Positions 8,864-16,948 of a DNA stretch of 49,389 bases are shown one piece after another. The DNA comes from DATJLQ01 sp035509415 (GTDB lineage: Bacteria; Pseudomonadota; Alphaproteobacteria; JACZXZ01). The notes below the pieces were generated by a model, which was not told where the DNA came from, made no database searches, and saw only the letters and a list, made by a program, of their open reading frames with translations. The first letter of the stretch is position 1. Each line of letters starts with the position of its first letter. Where the stretch lies: contig DATJLQ010000206.1 in NCBI GenBank assembly GCA_035509415.1, positions 1-49,389 of the forward strand, in the 5' to 3' direction. The position numbers and the translations under genes were made by a program.

Positions 8864-8953
8864 GGTTCGGCCGAAAATGTCGCGTTCACGGGCGCGAAAG
8901 CTCGTAATATAAGCGCGGGCGGCGGCGGAGCCGTCCTGAGCGAGGATGGGCGA

Positions 8954-10861
8954 ATGGCGCTCGAGATCGAGACCTTCAACAATCTCACCGGCGGCAACGC
9001 CTTCTTCAAGGCGGTCGGCCATCCCGAGGCGCGCGCGAAGATCGACGCGCTCGTCGCCCGCCTCGCCGCGCGCGGACCCTGCGCGCTCTACGACCCGCTC
9101 GGCTTCGCGCAAGGGTTCGCGGCCCTCCATCCGCTGAAGCGTCTCGCGCTCGACGGCGTCTATGCGCAGAAGCTCGAGGACGTGGGACAGCGCCGCCTCG
9201 GCCAGGTCGCCCAGCCGGTGACCGACCTCGGCGCCGCGCGCGCCAAGAGCCTCCTCGTCGTCGCGTTCGACGCGGCGCGTCTCGTCGACCATGTGCGGCA
9301 TCTGGTGCCTCCGGGCATGGAGGTCGCGACCCTCGACGAGACCAAGCTCGACGCGGACCTGCTCACCAACCCGCGGCGCTATCTCGATCCGCTCAACTTC
9401 GCGACCAATTTCGTCTTCTTCCGCGACCAGGACGGTCATCATACGCGCCTCGTGAGCGCCAATTACTGGTCCGGCTATGGATCGAAGAAGGTCGAGCTGT
9501 GGCTCTGCCTGTTCGACGCCGAGGGGCGCCGGCTCGCCGCCTGGCGCGAAGCGGTCGCCCCCGGCCTCGCCTCGATCGCGATCGACAGCCGCGAGGTGCG
9601 CGCTCGCTTCGGCCTCGGCCCCTTCACGGGCCAGCTCTTCGTCCACGCGATCGGCGCCGCCGGGCACGACGTGGTGAAATACGCGCTCGACACCTACGGC
9701 GACGAGACGCGCGTCCTCTCCTGCACCCACGACGCCAATTCCTGGCCGGCCGATCTCTATGCCGGTCTCCCGGCGCCGCGCGAGGGCGAGCGCGTCTCGC
9801 TCTGGATCCAGAACAGCCACCCCTGCGCGATCCCGGCGCGCGGCGTCGGGCTCAATCTCATGGGCGACGGCAAGATCGCCTGGCTCGAGCGCGAGATCGC
9901 GCCGTTCGCGAGCTACCGGCTCGATACGGCCGAGCTTTTGCCCGAGGCGCGCTGGCCGCAGCAGATCGAAATTCAGGCGGGGAAGCACATGGTGCGCCCG
10001 CGTTACGAGATCGCCGCCGCGGGGCGCGCGCGCATCGCCCATGTCAATGTCGAGCGCACGGATTTGAAGCCCGACCCGCGCATCCCCGAGCTCGCGAACC
10101 TGATGGGCAAGGGATTTCTCCTGCCCGCCCCGCTCCTGCCGCCGAAGCGGTTCAAGACCTGGGTGCTGCCCACGCCCATGTCGACCGCGCAGGAAAATCT
10201 GCCGATCTCGCTCCTGGTCTACGATTCCGCCGGCGTCGAGCGCGCGCGGCGCCCGTTCGGGAAGCTCCTGCGGCGCGACAGCATAGCACTCGACCTCGGC
10301 GAGCTGGTCGATGGCGGCGCCGATCTCGAGGGCGGCTACGGGCACGTGGAATTGGTCTACGATTTCGCCGAGGGTGGCGAGGCGGACGGCTGGCTCCACG
10401 GCATTTTCCGCTACCAGGATCGCGTTTCCGGCCACGCGGCCGAAACGAGCTTCGGCGCGCATATCTTCAACACCGTCCTCACCTACAAGAGCGAGCCCCA
10501 ATCCTACGCCGGCCCGGCGCCCGGGCTTTCGACGCGCCTGTTCCTGCGCCTCGGCCCGAAGCCGCTCGACACCATGTGCCACCTGATCTACGCGGCATCC
10601 TCGCCTTGGCACGCGAAATCCGCGACCGATCTCATCCTCCACGACCGCGCGGGCGCCGAGATCGCGCGCGCGCCTCTCGCGATCCCGTGCGGCGGCTCGC
10701 GCCTTTGGCGCTACAGCGAGACTTTCGACGTGGACGCGCGCGGACGCGCGGGCGACGGCGCCTTCGTCGTGGTGCGCGACACGACCTGCCGGCTCTTCGG
10801 GTATCACGGGCTCCTGGGTGCGGAGGGCGCCTTCAGCTTCGACCACATGTTCGGCTTCTGA
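8954..10861 (+). CDS. Uncharacterised 635-residue protein
   Basis: I do not recognise this family. The ATG at 8954 follows GAGGATGGG. There is no signal peptide or membrane segment. Codon use is the strongly GC-biased pattern of its neighbours, so it is a real gene. Residues 1-130 look alpha-helical with conserved-looking NNLTGGNAFFKAVGHPE and YDPLGFAQGFAALHPLK. The remainder is rich in aromatic and beta-prone segments, such as TRLVSANYWSGYGSKKVELW, CTHDANSWPADLYAGLP, SFGAHIFNTVLTYKSEP and TCRLFGYHGLLGAEG. It probably contains one or more beta-sandwich domains. It lies 90 bp after the ELM1-family gene on the same strand and may be co-expressed with it. Confidence 0.8.
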   Translation: MALEIETFNNLTGGNAFFKAVGHPEARAKIDALVARLAARGPCALYDPLGFAQGFAALHPLKRLALDGVYAQKLEDVGQRRLGQVAQPVTDLGAARAKSLLVVAFDAARLVDHVRHLVPPGMEVATLDETKLDADLLTNPRRYLDPLNFATNFVFFRDQDGHHTRLVSANYWSGYGSKKVELWLCLFDAEGRRLAAWREAVAPGLASIAIDSREVRARFGLGPFTGQLFVHAIGAAGHDVVKYALDTYGDETRVLSCTHDANSWPADLYAGLPAPREGERVSLWIQNSHPCAIPARGVGLNLMGDGKIAWLEREIAPFASYRLDTAELLPEARWPQQIEIQAGKHMVRPRYEIAAAGRARIAHVNVERTDLKPDPRIPELANLMGKGFLLPAPLLPPKRFKTWVLPTPMSTAQENLPISLLVYDSAGVERARRPFGKLLRRDSIALDLGELVDGGADLEGGYGHVELVYDFAEGGEADGWLHGIFRYQDRVSGHAAETSFGAHIFNTVLTYKSEPQSYAGPAPGLSTRLFLRLGPKPLDTMCHLIYAASSPWHAKSATDLILHDRAGAEIARAPLAIPCGGSRLWRYSETFDVDARGRAGDGAFVVVRDTTCRLFGYHGLLGAEGAFSFDHMFGF

Positions 10862-10940
10862 GCGCGCCGCGTCGCGCAAACCGTTTCCGATCCGCCGCTT
10901 AATCATTTCCATATTCGCCGCGCGCGAGGGTAGTGACGCA

Positions 10941-11110
10941 GTTTGAAACTCCGGCCATGGTCCAAGTTCGCGTCATCACCGGGCCACCGGGCCCGGTCGT
11001 CGGCCGGCCCGAGGGCGAGCTTCTTGTCCCGGTGATCCACGTCTTTCCAGCGCTAAGGCGTGGATGGCCGGACCAAGTCCGGCCATGACCCATGCCAGGA
11101 TTTGAAACTG
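10941..11110 (+). repeat. Dispersed palindromic repeat, copy A
   Basis: This gap (10862-11208) contains a ~170-bp element bounded by direct TTTGAAACT copies (10942 and 11101). Inside are GTCATCACCGGG, GTGATCCACGTCTTTC, AAGGCGTGGATGGCCG and a perfect hairpin, ATGGCCGGAC-caa-GTCCGGCCAT (11064-11086). The same element occurs inverted at 16652-16820 and, shortened, at 35668-35798. The rest of the gap shows only an AT-rich stretch (11160-11205) just before the next gene, a likely promoter zone. Confidence 0.8.
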
Positions 11111-11208
11111 AGGCACTACTCGCGCGAAGCCGCCCTTGACTCGCGTCGACGGCAACTGCAATCATCAGTAGCATAAATTAGCTATAATTCTTCTTATTCT
11201 CGAGCGAA

Positions 11209-12609
11209 ATGGGGGTCGCCATGGGATCGTCTCGGAACGCGCGCGCGTCTCTCGCCGCCTCTCTCGTTCTCGGAGGCGCGGTGCTTTTATGCGCCGGCCC
11301 GTCGGCGCGCGCCGCCGAGGGCTGCGCGCCGGGGACCAAATGCATCTCGGTCGACGCGACCGGCCAACCGAGCGAGACCGGCACCTACACCGCCCAATGC
11401 CGCGGCCAGTTCCCCGACTTCGTGGTGCCCGCGACCATGCTGCCCGCGGGCTACAAGGGGCCGTGGTTCAACCTCGCGCAAGCCTATCCGAAGACGCCGC
11501 CGACGGAGTCCGACGCGCCCTGGCTCAAGATCGACTTCAAGGACGGCGTCAAGGGGGCGAACGCCTATCTCTACGCGCTGCGGAATTATTCCTTCGAGGG
11601 CATGATCAAGGTCGGCTTCCGCCCGCAACTCAACAAGGTGCGCGCCTGGTACAACATGCCGCTCATGAATTACGGTCCCGGCGCGCGCGAGCCGACCCAC
11701 GGCCTCACCGAGGAGCGCCCCGTGACGGCGCCCGAGCTCGGGCTCAAGACCGGCGTCACCATCCGCAATTTCGCCATCGGCTTCTACAACGCGCCGGGCG
11801 GCTACACCATCGGCCAGGTCTGGAAGACCGACTCGCCCGCGATCGACCAGTCGCGCTTCGCGCCCGGCGGCATGACGTTCAAGATCCTGTTCAGCAACGC
11901 GGTGCCGGCGGACTTCTTGAATCCGAAGAACGACCCCCTCACGGGCGCTCCCGAATGGACCATCGAGACCAGCAGCGGCCCGATGAAGGTACGCCTCATG
12001 CAGATGGACGTGGCCGCGGTCGATCCGCGCGCACCCTCGGGCTGGGTGTTCGGCACCTTCGCCTACGACAAGGACGCGAAGGATCCCTCGCCCTGGCGCC
12101 GGCTCAGGCCGGTCGGGATTACCTGGGGCAACGATCATGGCTACACGCCGAGCGACCAGAGCGCCGGAAAGAAGCTCGCCGAGACCACCATCTCGGACGA
12201 GATCCCGGGCTACGCAGCGACCCATCTGGGTTGGGCCGGACGCACCAACGGGCCGGTCGACAATCCGATCTCCGGCTGCTTGAGCTGCCACGGCACGGCG
12301 CAGTTCCCGGTCGAGGCGGATCTTGCGCCCTTCAGCAAGGCCTGCATCACCGACGAGCAGAAAATGTACTGGTTCCGCACCATCGACGGGACCCAGCCCT
12401 TCGGCGCCGTGAGCGAGGCCACGTGCCTGCCCGAGGAGATTTCGCCCGCGGCGACACCGCTCGACTTCTCGCTCCAGATGCAGGTCTCGGTGCAGAACAT
12501 GGACCAGGAGGGAGACCACAATCCCTGCACGCCGCCGACGGCGATGCTGAAGGCGATGAGCGTCAAGATCCCGGCCGAGTTCATGAACGCGCCGCGCGTG
12601 CATCGCTAG
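11209..12609 (+). CDS. Secreted protein with a single CxxCH haem-type motif
   Basis: 466 residues. An N-terminal signal peptide (positive start, hydrophobic residues about 14-30, ARA-AEG cleavage region near 36) sends it to the periplasm. The only cytochrome-like feature is SGCLSCHGTAQ, with Cys357, Cys360 and His361, suggesting one covalent haem c. Several other cysteines (EGCAPGTKC near the mature N-terminus, KACITDEQ, EATCLPEE) could form disulfides. The bulk is unfamiliar, with segments such as GPWFNLAQAYPKTPPT and WVFGTFAYDKDAKDPSPWRR. An alternative ATG at 11221 has a better GGGGG stretch in front. The partner and substrate are unknown; the next gene on the strand (trxB) is 154 bp on. 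Confidence 0.75.
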   Translation: MGVAMGSSRNARASLAASLVLGGAVLLCAGPSARAAEGCAPGTKCISVDATGQPSETGTYTAQCRGQFPDFVVPATMLPAGYKGPWFNLAQAYPKTPPTESDAPWLKIDFKDGVKGANAYLYALRNYSFEGMIKVGFRPQLNKVRAWYNMPLMNYGPGAREPTHGLTEERPVTAPELGLKTGVTIRNFAIGFYNAPGGYTIGQVWKTDSPAIDQSRFAPGGMTFKILFSNAVPADFLNPKNDPLTGAPEWTIETSSGPMKVRLMQMDVAAVDPRAPSGWVFGTFAYDKDAKDPSPWRRLRPVGITWGNDHGYTPSDQSAGKKLAETTISDEIPGYAATHLGWAGRTNGPVDNPISGCLSCHGTAQFPVEADLAPFSKACITDEQKMYWFRTIDGTQPFGAVSEATCLPEEISPAATPLDFSLQMQVSVQNMDQEGDHNPCTPPTAMLKAMSVKIPAEFMNAPRVHR

Positions 12610-12763
12610 GGGCGGTGATCGGGCCGGCCTTATACCGGCCCGGTTCGGCTGAGAACGGACCATATCTGCCGTGCGGCCCGACTTGCTTCCGGCGCATGGG
12701 GCTCCTATCTTCCATGCCTGCCGGGCAAACCTTCCCGGCCGATTCGAGCCCGGAATCCGCGCC

Positions 12764-13777
12764 ATGGCCGCCCCGAAAAGCCCAACCGTCCATCGCAGCA
12801 AGACCGTGATTATCGGCTCCGGGCCGGCGGGCTACACGGCGGCGATCTACGCCGCGCGCGCCAATCTGAAACCGATCCTGGTTGCGGGCATGGCACCCGG
12901 CGGCCAGCTCACGGTCACCACCGATGTCGAGAATTATCCGGGCTTCGCCGACGTGATCCAGGGCCCCTGGCTCATGGAGCAGATGAAGGCCCAGGCCGAG
13001 CATGTGGGCGCCGAGATCGTCCACGACCTCGTCGTCGAGGTCGATTTCGCGCACCGGCCGTTCCGGCTCGTGGGCGATTCGGGCGACGTGTATCTGGGCG
13101 AGACCGTGATCGTCGCGACCGGCGCCCAAGCGCGCTGGCTCGGGCTCGAGAGCGAGCAGCAGCTGCGCGGCCACGGCGTCTCGGCCTGCGCGACCTGCGA
13201 CGGATTCTTCTATCGCGACAAGCGGGTCGCCGTGATCGGCGGCGGCAACACCGCGGTCGAGGAGGCGTTGTTCCTCACCAATTTCGCGCGCGAGGTGACC
13301 CTCGTGCACCGGCGCGACACGCTGCGCGCCGAGAAGATCCTCCAGGAGCGCCTCTTCAAGCACCCCAAGGTGAAGGTCGTCTGGGACCACGTCGCCGACG
13401 AGATTCTGGGCGAGGCGCACGGGCCCGGTTTGCCGAAGGCGGTCACCGCGTTGCGCTTGAAGCACGCGAAGACCGGCGTCCCCTCGACCATTCCCGTCGA
13501 CGGCGTGTTCATCGCCATCGGCCACGATCCCGCGACGGCGCTGTTCAAGGGGAAGCTCGAGATGGACGCGCAGGATTACATCCTGACCGCCCCCGACAGC
13601 ACGGCCACCAGCGTGCCGGGCATCTTTGCCGCGGGCGACGTCAAGGACAAGGTGTTCCGCCAGGCGGTGACCGCGGCGGGGATGGGCTGCATGGCGGCGC
13701 TCGAGGCCAACCACTTCCTGGCCGCCCACGCGCTCGAGGACGGCTCGGACAAGGGCGAGCGCAGCGCCGCCGAATAA
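12764..13777 (+). CDS. trxB: Thioredoxin-disulfide reductase
   Basis: 337 residues. The NADPH-dependent flavoenzyme reduces thioredoxin in the cytosol. The FAD dinucleotide fold is at the start (VIIGSGPAGYTAAIYAARA), followed by APGGQLTVTTDVENYPGF. The redox-active pair is Cys142 and Cys145 in SACATCDGFF, the NADP-binding fold is VAVIGGGNTAVEEALFL, and the final FAD motif is GIFAAGDVKDKVFRQAVTAA. The ATG at 12764 (MAAPKSP) was chosen over an upstream in-frame ATG at 12671, which adds a non-homologous leader. A LysR gene follows on the same strand after 63 bp. Confidence 0.96.
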   Translation: MAAPKSPTVHRSKTVIIGSGPAGYTAAIYAARANLKPILVAGMAPGGQLTVTTDVENYPGFADVIQGPWLMEQMKAQAEHVGAEIVHDLVVEVDFAHRPFRLVGDSGDVYLGETVIVATGAQARWLGLESEQQLRGHGVSACATCDGFFYRDKRVAVIGGGNTAVEEALFLTNFAREVTLVHRRDTLRAEKILQERLFKHPKVKVVWDHVADEILGEAHGPGLPKAVTALRLKHAKTGVPSTIPVDGVFIAIGHDPATALFKGKLEMDAQDYILTAPDSTATSVPGIFAAGDVKDKVFRQAVTAAGMGCMAALEANHFLAAHALEDGSDKGERSAAE

Positions 13778-13840
13778 GCCGCCGCGCGGCTCACGTCGCC
13801 GTCCCGCAGGCGCGGGCGGCGGCACGATCGAGGCAGGGGA

Positions 13841-14734
13841 ATGGACTGGGACAAGCTCAGGGTGTTTCACGCCGTCGCCGAGGCGGGCAGCTTCACGCAC
13901 GCGGGCGAGACGCTGAAGCTCAGCCAATCGGCGGTGAGCCGCCAGATCAGCGCGCTCGAGGAGAGCCTCGGCACGACCCTGTTCCATCGCCACGCGCGCG
14001 GGCTCATCCTGACCGAGCAGGGCGAGCTTTTGAACCAGACGGTCAAGGACGTGTTCTCGAAGCTCGCCATGACCGAATCCATGCTCACCGAAAGCAAGGA
14101 GCGCCCGAAGGGCCCGCTCAAGGTGACCACGACGGTCGCGTTCGGCTCGACCTGGCTGACCCCGCGCATCCGCGAGTTCCTCGAGCTCTATCCCGAGATC
14201 GAGATGACGCTCCTGCTCGACGACGGCGAGCTCGACCTCTCGATGCGCCAGGCCGACATCGCGATCCGCATGGCGCCACCGCGCCAGCCCGACCTGATCC
14301 AGCGCCAGCTCATGAAGGTGCACGTGCACCTGTTCAGCACCAAGGCCTATCTCGACGCCAACGGCACGCCCGCGACCGAGGAGGACATCGCGCACCACAA
14401 GATCATCGTGTTCGGCGAGGAAGTGCGCATGCTGCCCTCCTCGAGCGTCAACTGGCTCCTCGACCTGTGCCGCGCCCACAAGCGCATGCCGAGCCACATC
14501 CTGCGCCTCAACAACGTCTACGGCATCTACCGCGCGGTCAAAAGCGGCCTCGGCATCGCGAGCCTGCCCGACTACATCGCGCGCGAGGACAAGGATCTGG
14601 TGCGCGTGCTGCCCGGCCTCGACGGGCCGAGCATCGACGCCTATTTCGTCTATCCCGAGGTGCTGCGCCACTCGAAGCGCATCGCCGTGTTCCGCGATTT
14701 CCTCATCAAGCGCATCGCCGAATCGGAATTCTAG
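13841..14734 (+). CDS. LysR family transcriptional regulator
   Basis: 297 residues. The N-terminal winged helix-turn-helix is textbook (DWDKLRVFHAVAEAGSFTHA, LSQSAVSRQISALEESLG, FHRHARGLILTEQGE). The type 2 periplasmic-binding-like effector domain runs from about residue 90 to 290 (GPLKVTTTVAFGSTWLTPRI, LDDGELDLSMRQADIAIRM). The effector is unknown. Its position after trxB is seen in other alphaproteobacteria. The ATG at 13841 follows GCAGGGGA with a short spacing. The transcript may continue to the strong terminator at 15094-15121. Confidence 0.93.
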   Translation: MDWDKLRVFHAVAEAGSFTHAGETLKLSQSAVSRQISALEESLGTTLFHRHARGLILTEQGELLNQTVKDVFSKLAMTESMLTESKERPKGPLKVTTTVAFGSTWLTPRIREFLELYPEIEMTLLLDDGELDLSMRQADIAIRMAPPRQPDLIQRQLMKVHVHLFSTKAYLDANGTPATEEDIAHHKIIVFGEEVRMLPSSSVNWLLDLCRAHKRMPSHILRLNNVYGIYRAVKSGLGIASLPDYIAREDKDLVRVLPGLDGPSIDAYFVYPEVLRHSKRIAVFRDFLIKRIAESEF

Positions 14735-14944
14735 GCGCGCCTGGGTGCGCGCTCGAGTCATGCCGCATGCGCATGGCTACCCTTCCGCTTTCGGTATGGT
14801 ATCCCCCCCGTGAAGGCCTATCTACAGCCGGCATTCGATGTTGCGGCGCACGCGCTGTGCAGCCGAGGCCCGAATTGCTTGAAAATCGAGCAAAACGGGC
14901 CCATTTATCCTTGGTCGGGTCTTGATCCGGCGCATGGAAACGAT

Positions 14945-15121
14945 TGAGATTTGTTAATAAATGGTTGATCGTGCCAGTTACCCCGGGACGTTCCCGGGTC
15001 GAGTTCCAGGCGCAAGGCCTGGAAAGGGCCCCAAGACTTGACCGTCCTGGGTGTCCTACGTCTCCCAGACGTGAAGCCTCCCTGTTCAACTCGCCGGGAC
15101 CGAAAGGTCCCGGTTTTTTTT
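14945..15121 (+). ncRNA. Candidate structured small RNA (or structured 3' UTR)
   Basis: The 441-bp gap after the LysR gene has no convincing protein frame but holds a run of hairpins on the plus strand. These are CCCGGGA-cgt-TCCCGGG (about 14981-14998), TTCCAGGC-gcaag-GCCTGGAA (about 15004-15025), a bulged GTCCTGGG/CCCAGAC stem (about 15045-15071), and finally the terminator hairpin with eight Ts. An AT-rich stretch (TTGAGATTTGTTAATAAATG, 14944-14963) could hold its promoter. The 5' end is a guess. It could instead be the 3' end of the LysR mRNA. I found no match to 6S, SRP or tmRNA architecture. Confidence 0.45.
15094..15121 (+). terminator. Strong intrinsic terminator
   Basis: CCGGGACC (15094-15101), loop GAAA (15102-15105), GGTCCCGG (15106-15113), then eight Ts (15114-15121). 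A perfect 8-bp GC-rich stem with a GAAA tetraloop and a T-tract is a textbook rho-independent terminator for plus-strand transcription. Confidence 0.92.
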
Positions 15122-15132
15122 GCCTGAAAATC

Positions 15133-15161
15133 CGCGGACCGAAAGATTCCGGCTTTTTCGT
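15133..15161 (+). terminator. Degenerate second copy of the terminator
   Basis: About 38 bp after the first terminator, the string gcggaccgaaagattccgg followed by ctttttc repeats its layout, including the GGACCGAAAG core, but with mismatches in the right arm. It looks like a decayed tandem duplicate acting as a backup terminator at best. Confidence 0.45.
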
Positions 15162-15175
15162 CGGGCCCCGTCGGA

Positions 15176-16540
15176 TCAGCCGAAGAGCTTCAGCACTTGG
15201 GCCGCGGTCTCGCGCCCGTTGACGAAGGCGCCGCCCGCGGTCTGGGCGAGGCCGTCCGCGGTCGCCTCGCCCGCGAAGAAGAGCCGGCCGAGCGGTCGCG
15301 CGAGCTCGGCGCGCGCCTCGGCATGGCCGGGCACCGCCGCGGAATAGGCGCCGCGCGTCCACGGATTCGAGCCCCAGCCGGTGAAGTCGGTCTTGTTCAC
15401 GTGGCGCGGTGCGTCCGAGCCGAAGCAGCGCCCGAGCGTGTCGAGCATGAAATCCTCCGCCGCCTGCGGGCCCGCGGCGGTCAGCTGCCAGGCGAAATCG
15501 CCGCCGACGAAGCCGATCAGCATGTCGGTGTCGAACGGGAACGCGACCAGGTAGACGTTCTGCGGCCCGGCGCGCTCGCACATCACGATCTCGTAGGGCT
15601 TGAGGCCGAAGCGCGCGCCGTCCGTGCGCATCGCGACCTTGGCGAGGAGCCCCATGGGCAGCCGGTCGATCGCGTCCTGCTTCCAGGCCGGGAGCGGCGG
15701 GTCGAAGCGGATGCGCTCCGCGGCGAGCACGCCGGTCGAGACCGTCACGATCGCGGCCCGCGCGCGCACGGTGCCGCAGCCGCATTCGACCGCCACGCCG
15801 TTCGCCCCGTATTGGATGCGCCGCACCGGCGTCGAGGTCCTGACCGGGACGTCCGCGCCGAACTTCGCGAGCACGGCGCCGTAGCCCTGCTTCACCAGGT
15901 AATTGGGATCGAGCTTCTCGAGGCGCGCGTAATCGGCGCTCGAGAGGAAGCCGAAGTCGACCGCCGTGTCCATCGGGCCGAGGAACGTCTCGGCGATGCG
16001 CCCGTCGGGCGTGGTCACGGGGGCTGCGACGAGCGCCGGCTCGTCGACCAGGGCGCCCGTCGCGCGCACGCGCGTGCTCAGGACTTCGGTCGTCTCGTTG
16101 AGGCTCGCGAGCTCCTTCGCGGTGAATTTGCGCCCGAGATAGAACGCGTCGTTGATCACGTCGAGATCGTGCTCGACCAGATCGAAATTATTGGCCCGCG
16201 CGTAGTTGTAGAGCGGGTTGCGGTCGGCGGCGTGGATCCACGCGCCGCCCTCGTCGAACGGCGTGCCGAATTCCGTGACGTTGGTCCAGAGGCGCCCGCC
16301 CTTGCGGTCCATCGCCTCGAACACCACGACGCGCCGCTTGGCGTCGAGCAGCAGCTTGGCGGCGGCGAGGCCCGCGGCACCGGCGCCCACCACCACGACG
16401 TCGACGTCGGCGCTCTTCTCGGCAGCAACGGCCGAGCCGAGCGCCCATCGGCGCGGACCGGGCCCGGCCGCGGCGAGGGCGGCGACGGCGGCCGCACCGG
16501 TGAGGAAGGAGCGGCGCGAGACCGCGGGGCGCTTCGCCAT
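15176..16540 (-). CDS. Tat-exported flavin amine oxidase
   Basis: 454 residues. The start at 16540 follows a good GGAGGTGG ribosome-binding site. A twin-arginine signal is clear (VSRRSFLTGAAAVAALAAAG, residues 8-27), implying export of the folded flavoprotein. The FAD dinucleotide fold VVVVGAGAAGLAAAKLLLDA begins near residue 48, with GGRLWTNVTEFGTPFDEGGA after it. The C-terminal RLFFAGEATADGLAQTAGG completes the FAD site, as in monoamine and polyamine oxidases. The substrate is unknown. It is divergent from an amidohydrolase-ABC transporter operon, which may handle the same compound. The open frame continues far upstream, but only as non-homologous antisense sequence. Confidence 0.9.
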   Translation of the reverse strand: MAKRPAVSRRSFLTGAAAVAALAAAGPGPRRWALGSAVAAEKSADVDVVVVGAGAAGLAAAKLLLDAKRRVVVFEAMDRKGGRLWTNVTEFGTPFDEGGAWIHAADRNPLYNYARANNFDLVEHDLDVINDAFYLGRKFTAKELASLNETTEVLSTRVRATGALVDEPALVAAPVTTPDGRIAETFLGPMDTAVDFGFLSSADYARLEKLDPNYLVKQGYGAVLAKFGADVPVRTSTPVRRIQYGANGVAVECGCGTVRARAAIVTVSTGVLAAERIRFDPPLPAWKQDAIDRLPMGLLAKVAMRTDGARFGLKPYEIVMCERAGPQNVYLVAFPFDTDMLIGFVGGDFAWQLTAAGPQAAEDFMLDTLGRCFGSDAPRHVNKTDFTGWGSNPWTRGAYSAAVPGHAEARAELARPLGRLFFAGEATADGLAQTAGGAFVNGRETAAQVLKLFG

Positions 16541-16651
16541 CTGCCACCTCCGATAGAGCGACAGGAAAGATTTCTCTCTCCGTCGAGGATGGTCGAATTC
16601 GGCCCGCGGTTCAAGGCGCATGGCGCGGGGCGGTCGCCGGGCCGTGACTCG

Positions 16652-16820
16652 GTTTGAGACCGTGGCTTGGGCGTCATGGCCGGACATGGTCCGGCCATCC
16701 ACGGCTTGACGCTCGAAAGACGCGGGCCCACGGGACGTGAAACTTGGTCTCGCGCCGGCCGATGGCCGGTCCCGGGGCCCGATGATGAGGCGAATTGGAC
16801 CGCGGCCGGTGTTTCGAACC
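16652..16820 (-). repeat. Dispersed palindromic repeat, copy B (inverted)
   Basis: The 408-bp gap between the divergent genes at 16540 and 16949 carries the reverse complement of copy A. It has the hairpin ATGGCCGGAC-atg-GTCCGGCCAT (16675-16697), AAGACGCGGGCCC in place of the GTCTTTC segment, and GTTTCGAACC/GTTTGAGAC at its edges, matching the TTTGAAACT ends of copy A. The remaining ~120 bp before 16949 show nothing identifiable except the ribosome-binding site GGGAGATCG. Confidence 0.75.
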
Positions 16821-16948
16821 GAGCCGCTGCCGCGCGCCGGGGCGGCTTGTCGAGCGGCTCGAATTCCCCTAAAAACTGACGAAACGAATCCGTCCGACCG
16901 TGAGAGGCGGCGCCGCGTGGGGGCGCGCACGCGCCGAATGGGAGATCG

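Noticed and set aside
7901..10912. A 1003-codon minus-strand frame across the ELM1-family and 635-residue genes
   Set aside because: Antisense shadow of two real genes; composition is artefactual and there is no ribosome-binding site or homology.
12581..14761. Long minus-strand frame across trxB and the LysR gene
   Set aside because: Antisense shadow; the sense products are unmistakable.
14735..15175. 6S RNA, SRP RNA or tmRNA in the gap after the LysR gene
   Set aside because: No long closing stem between the ends with a central bubble, no SRP GGAA/GCAG hairpin and no tRNA-like end, so only 'candidate structured RNA' is supported.
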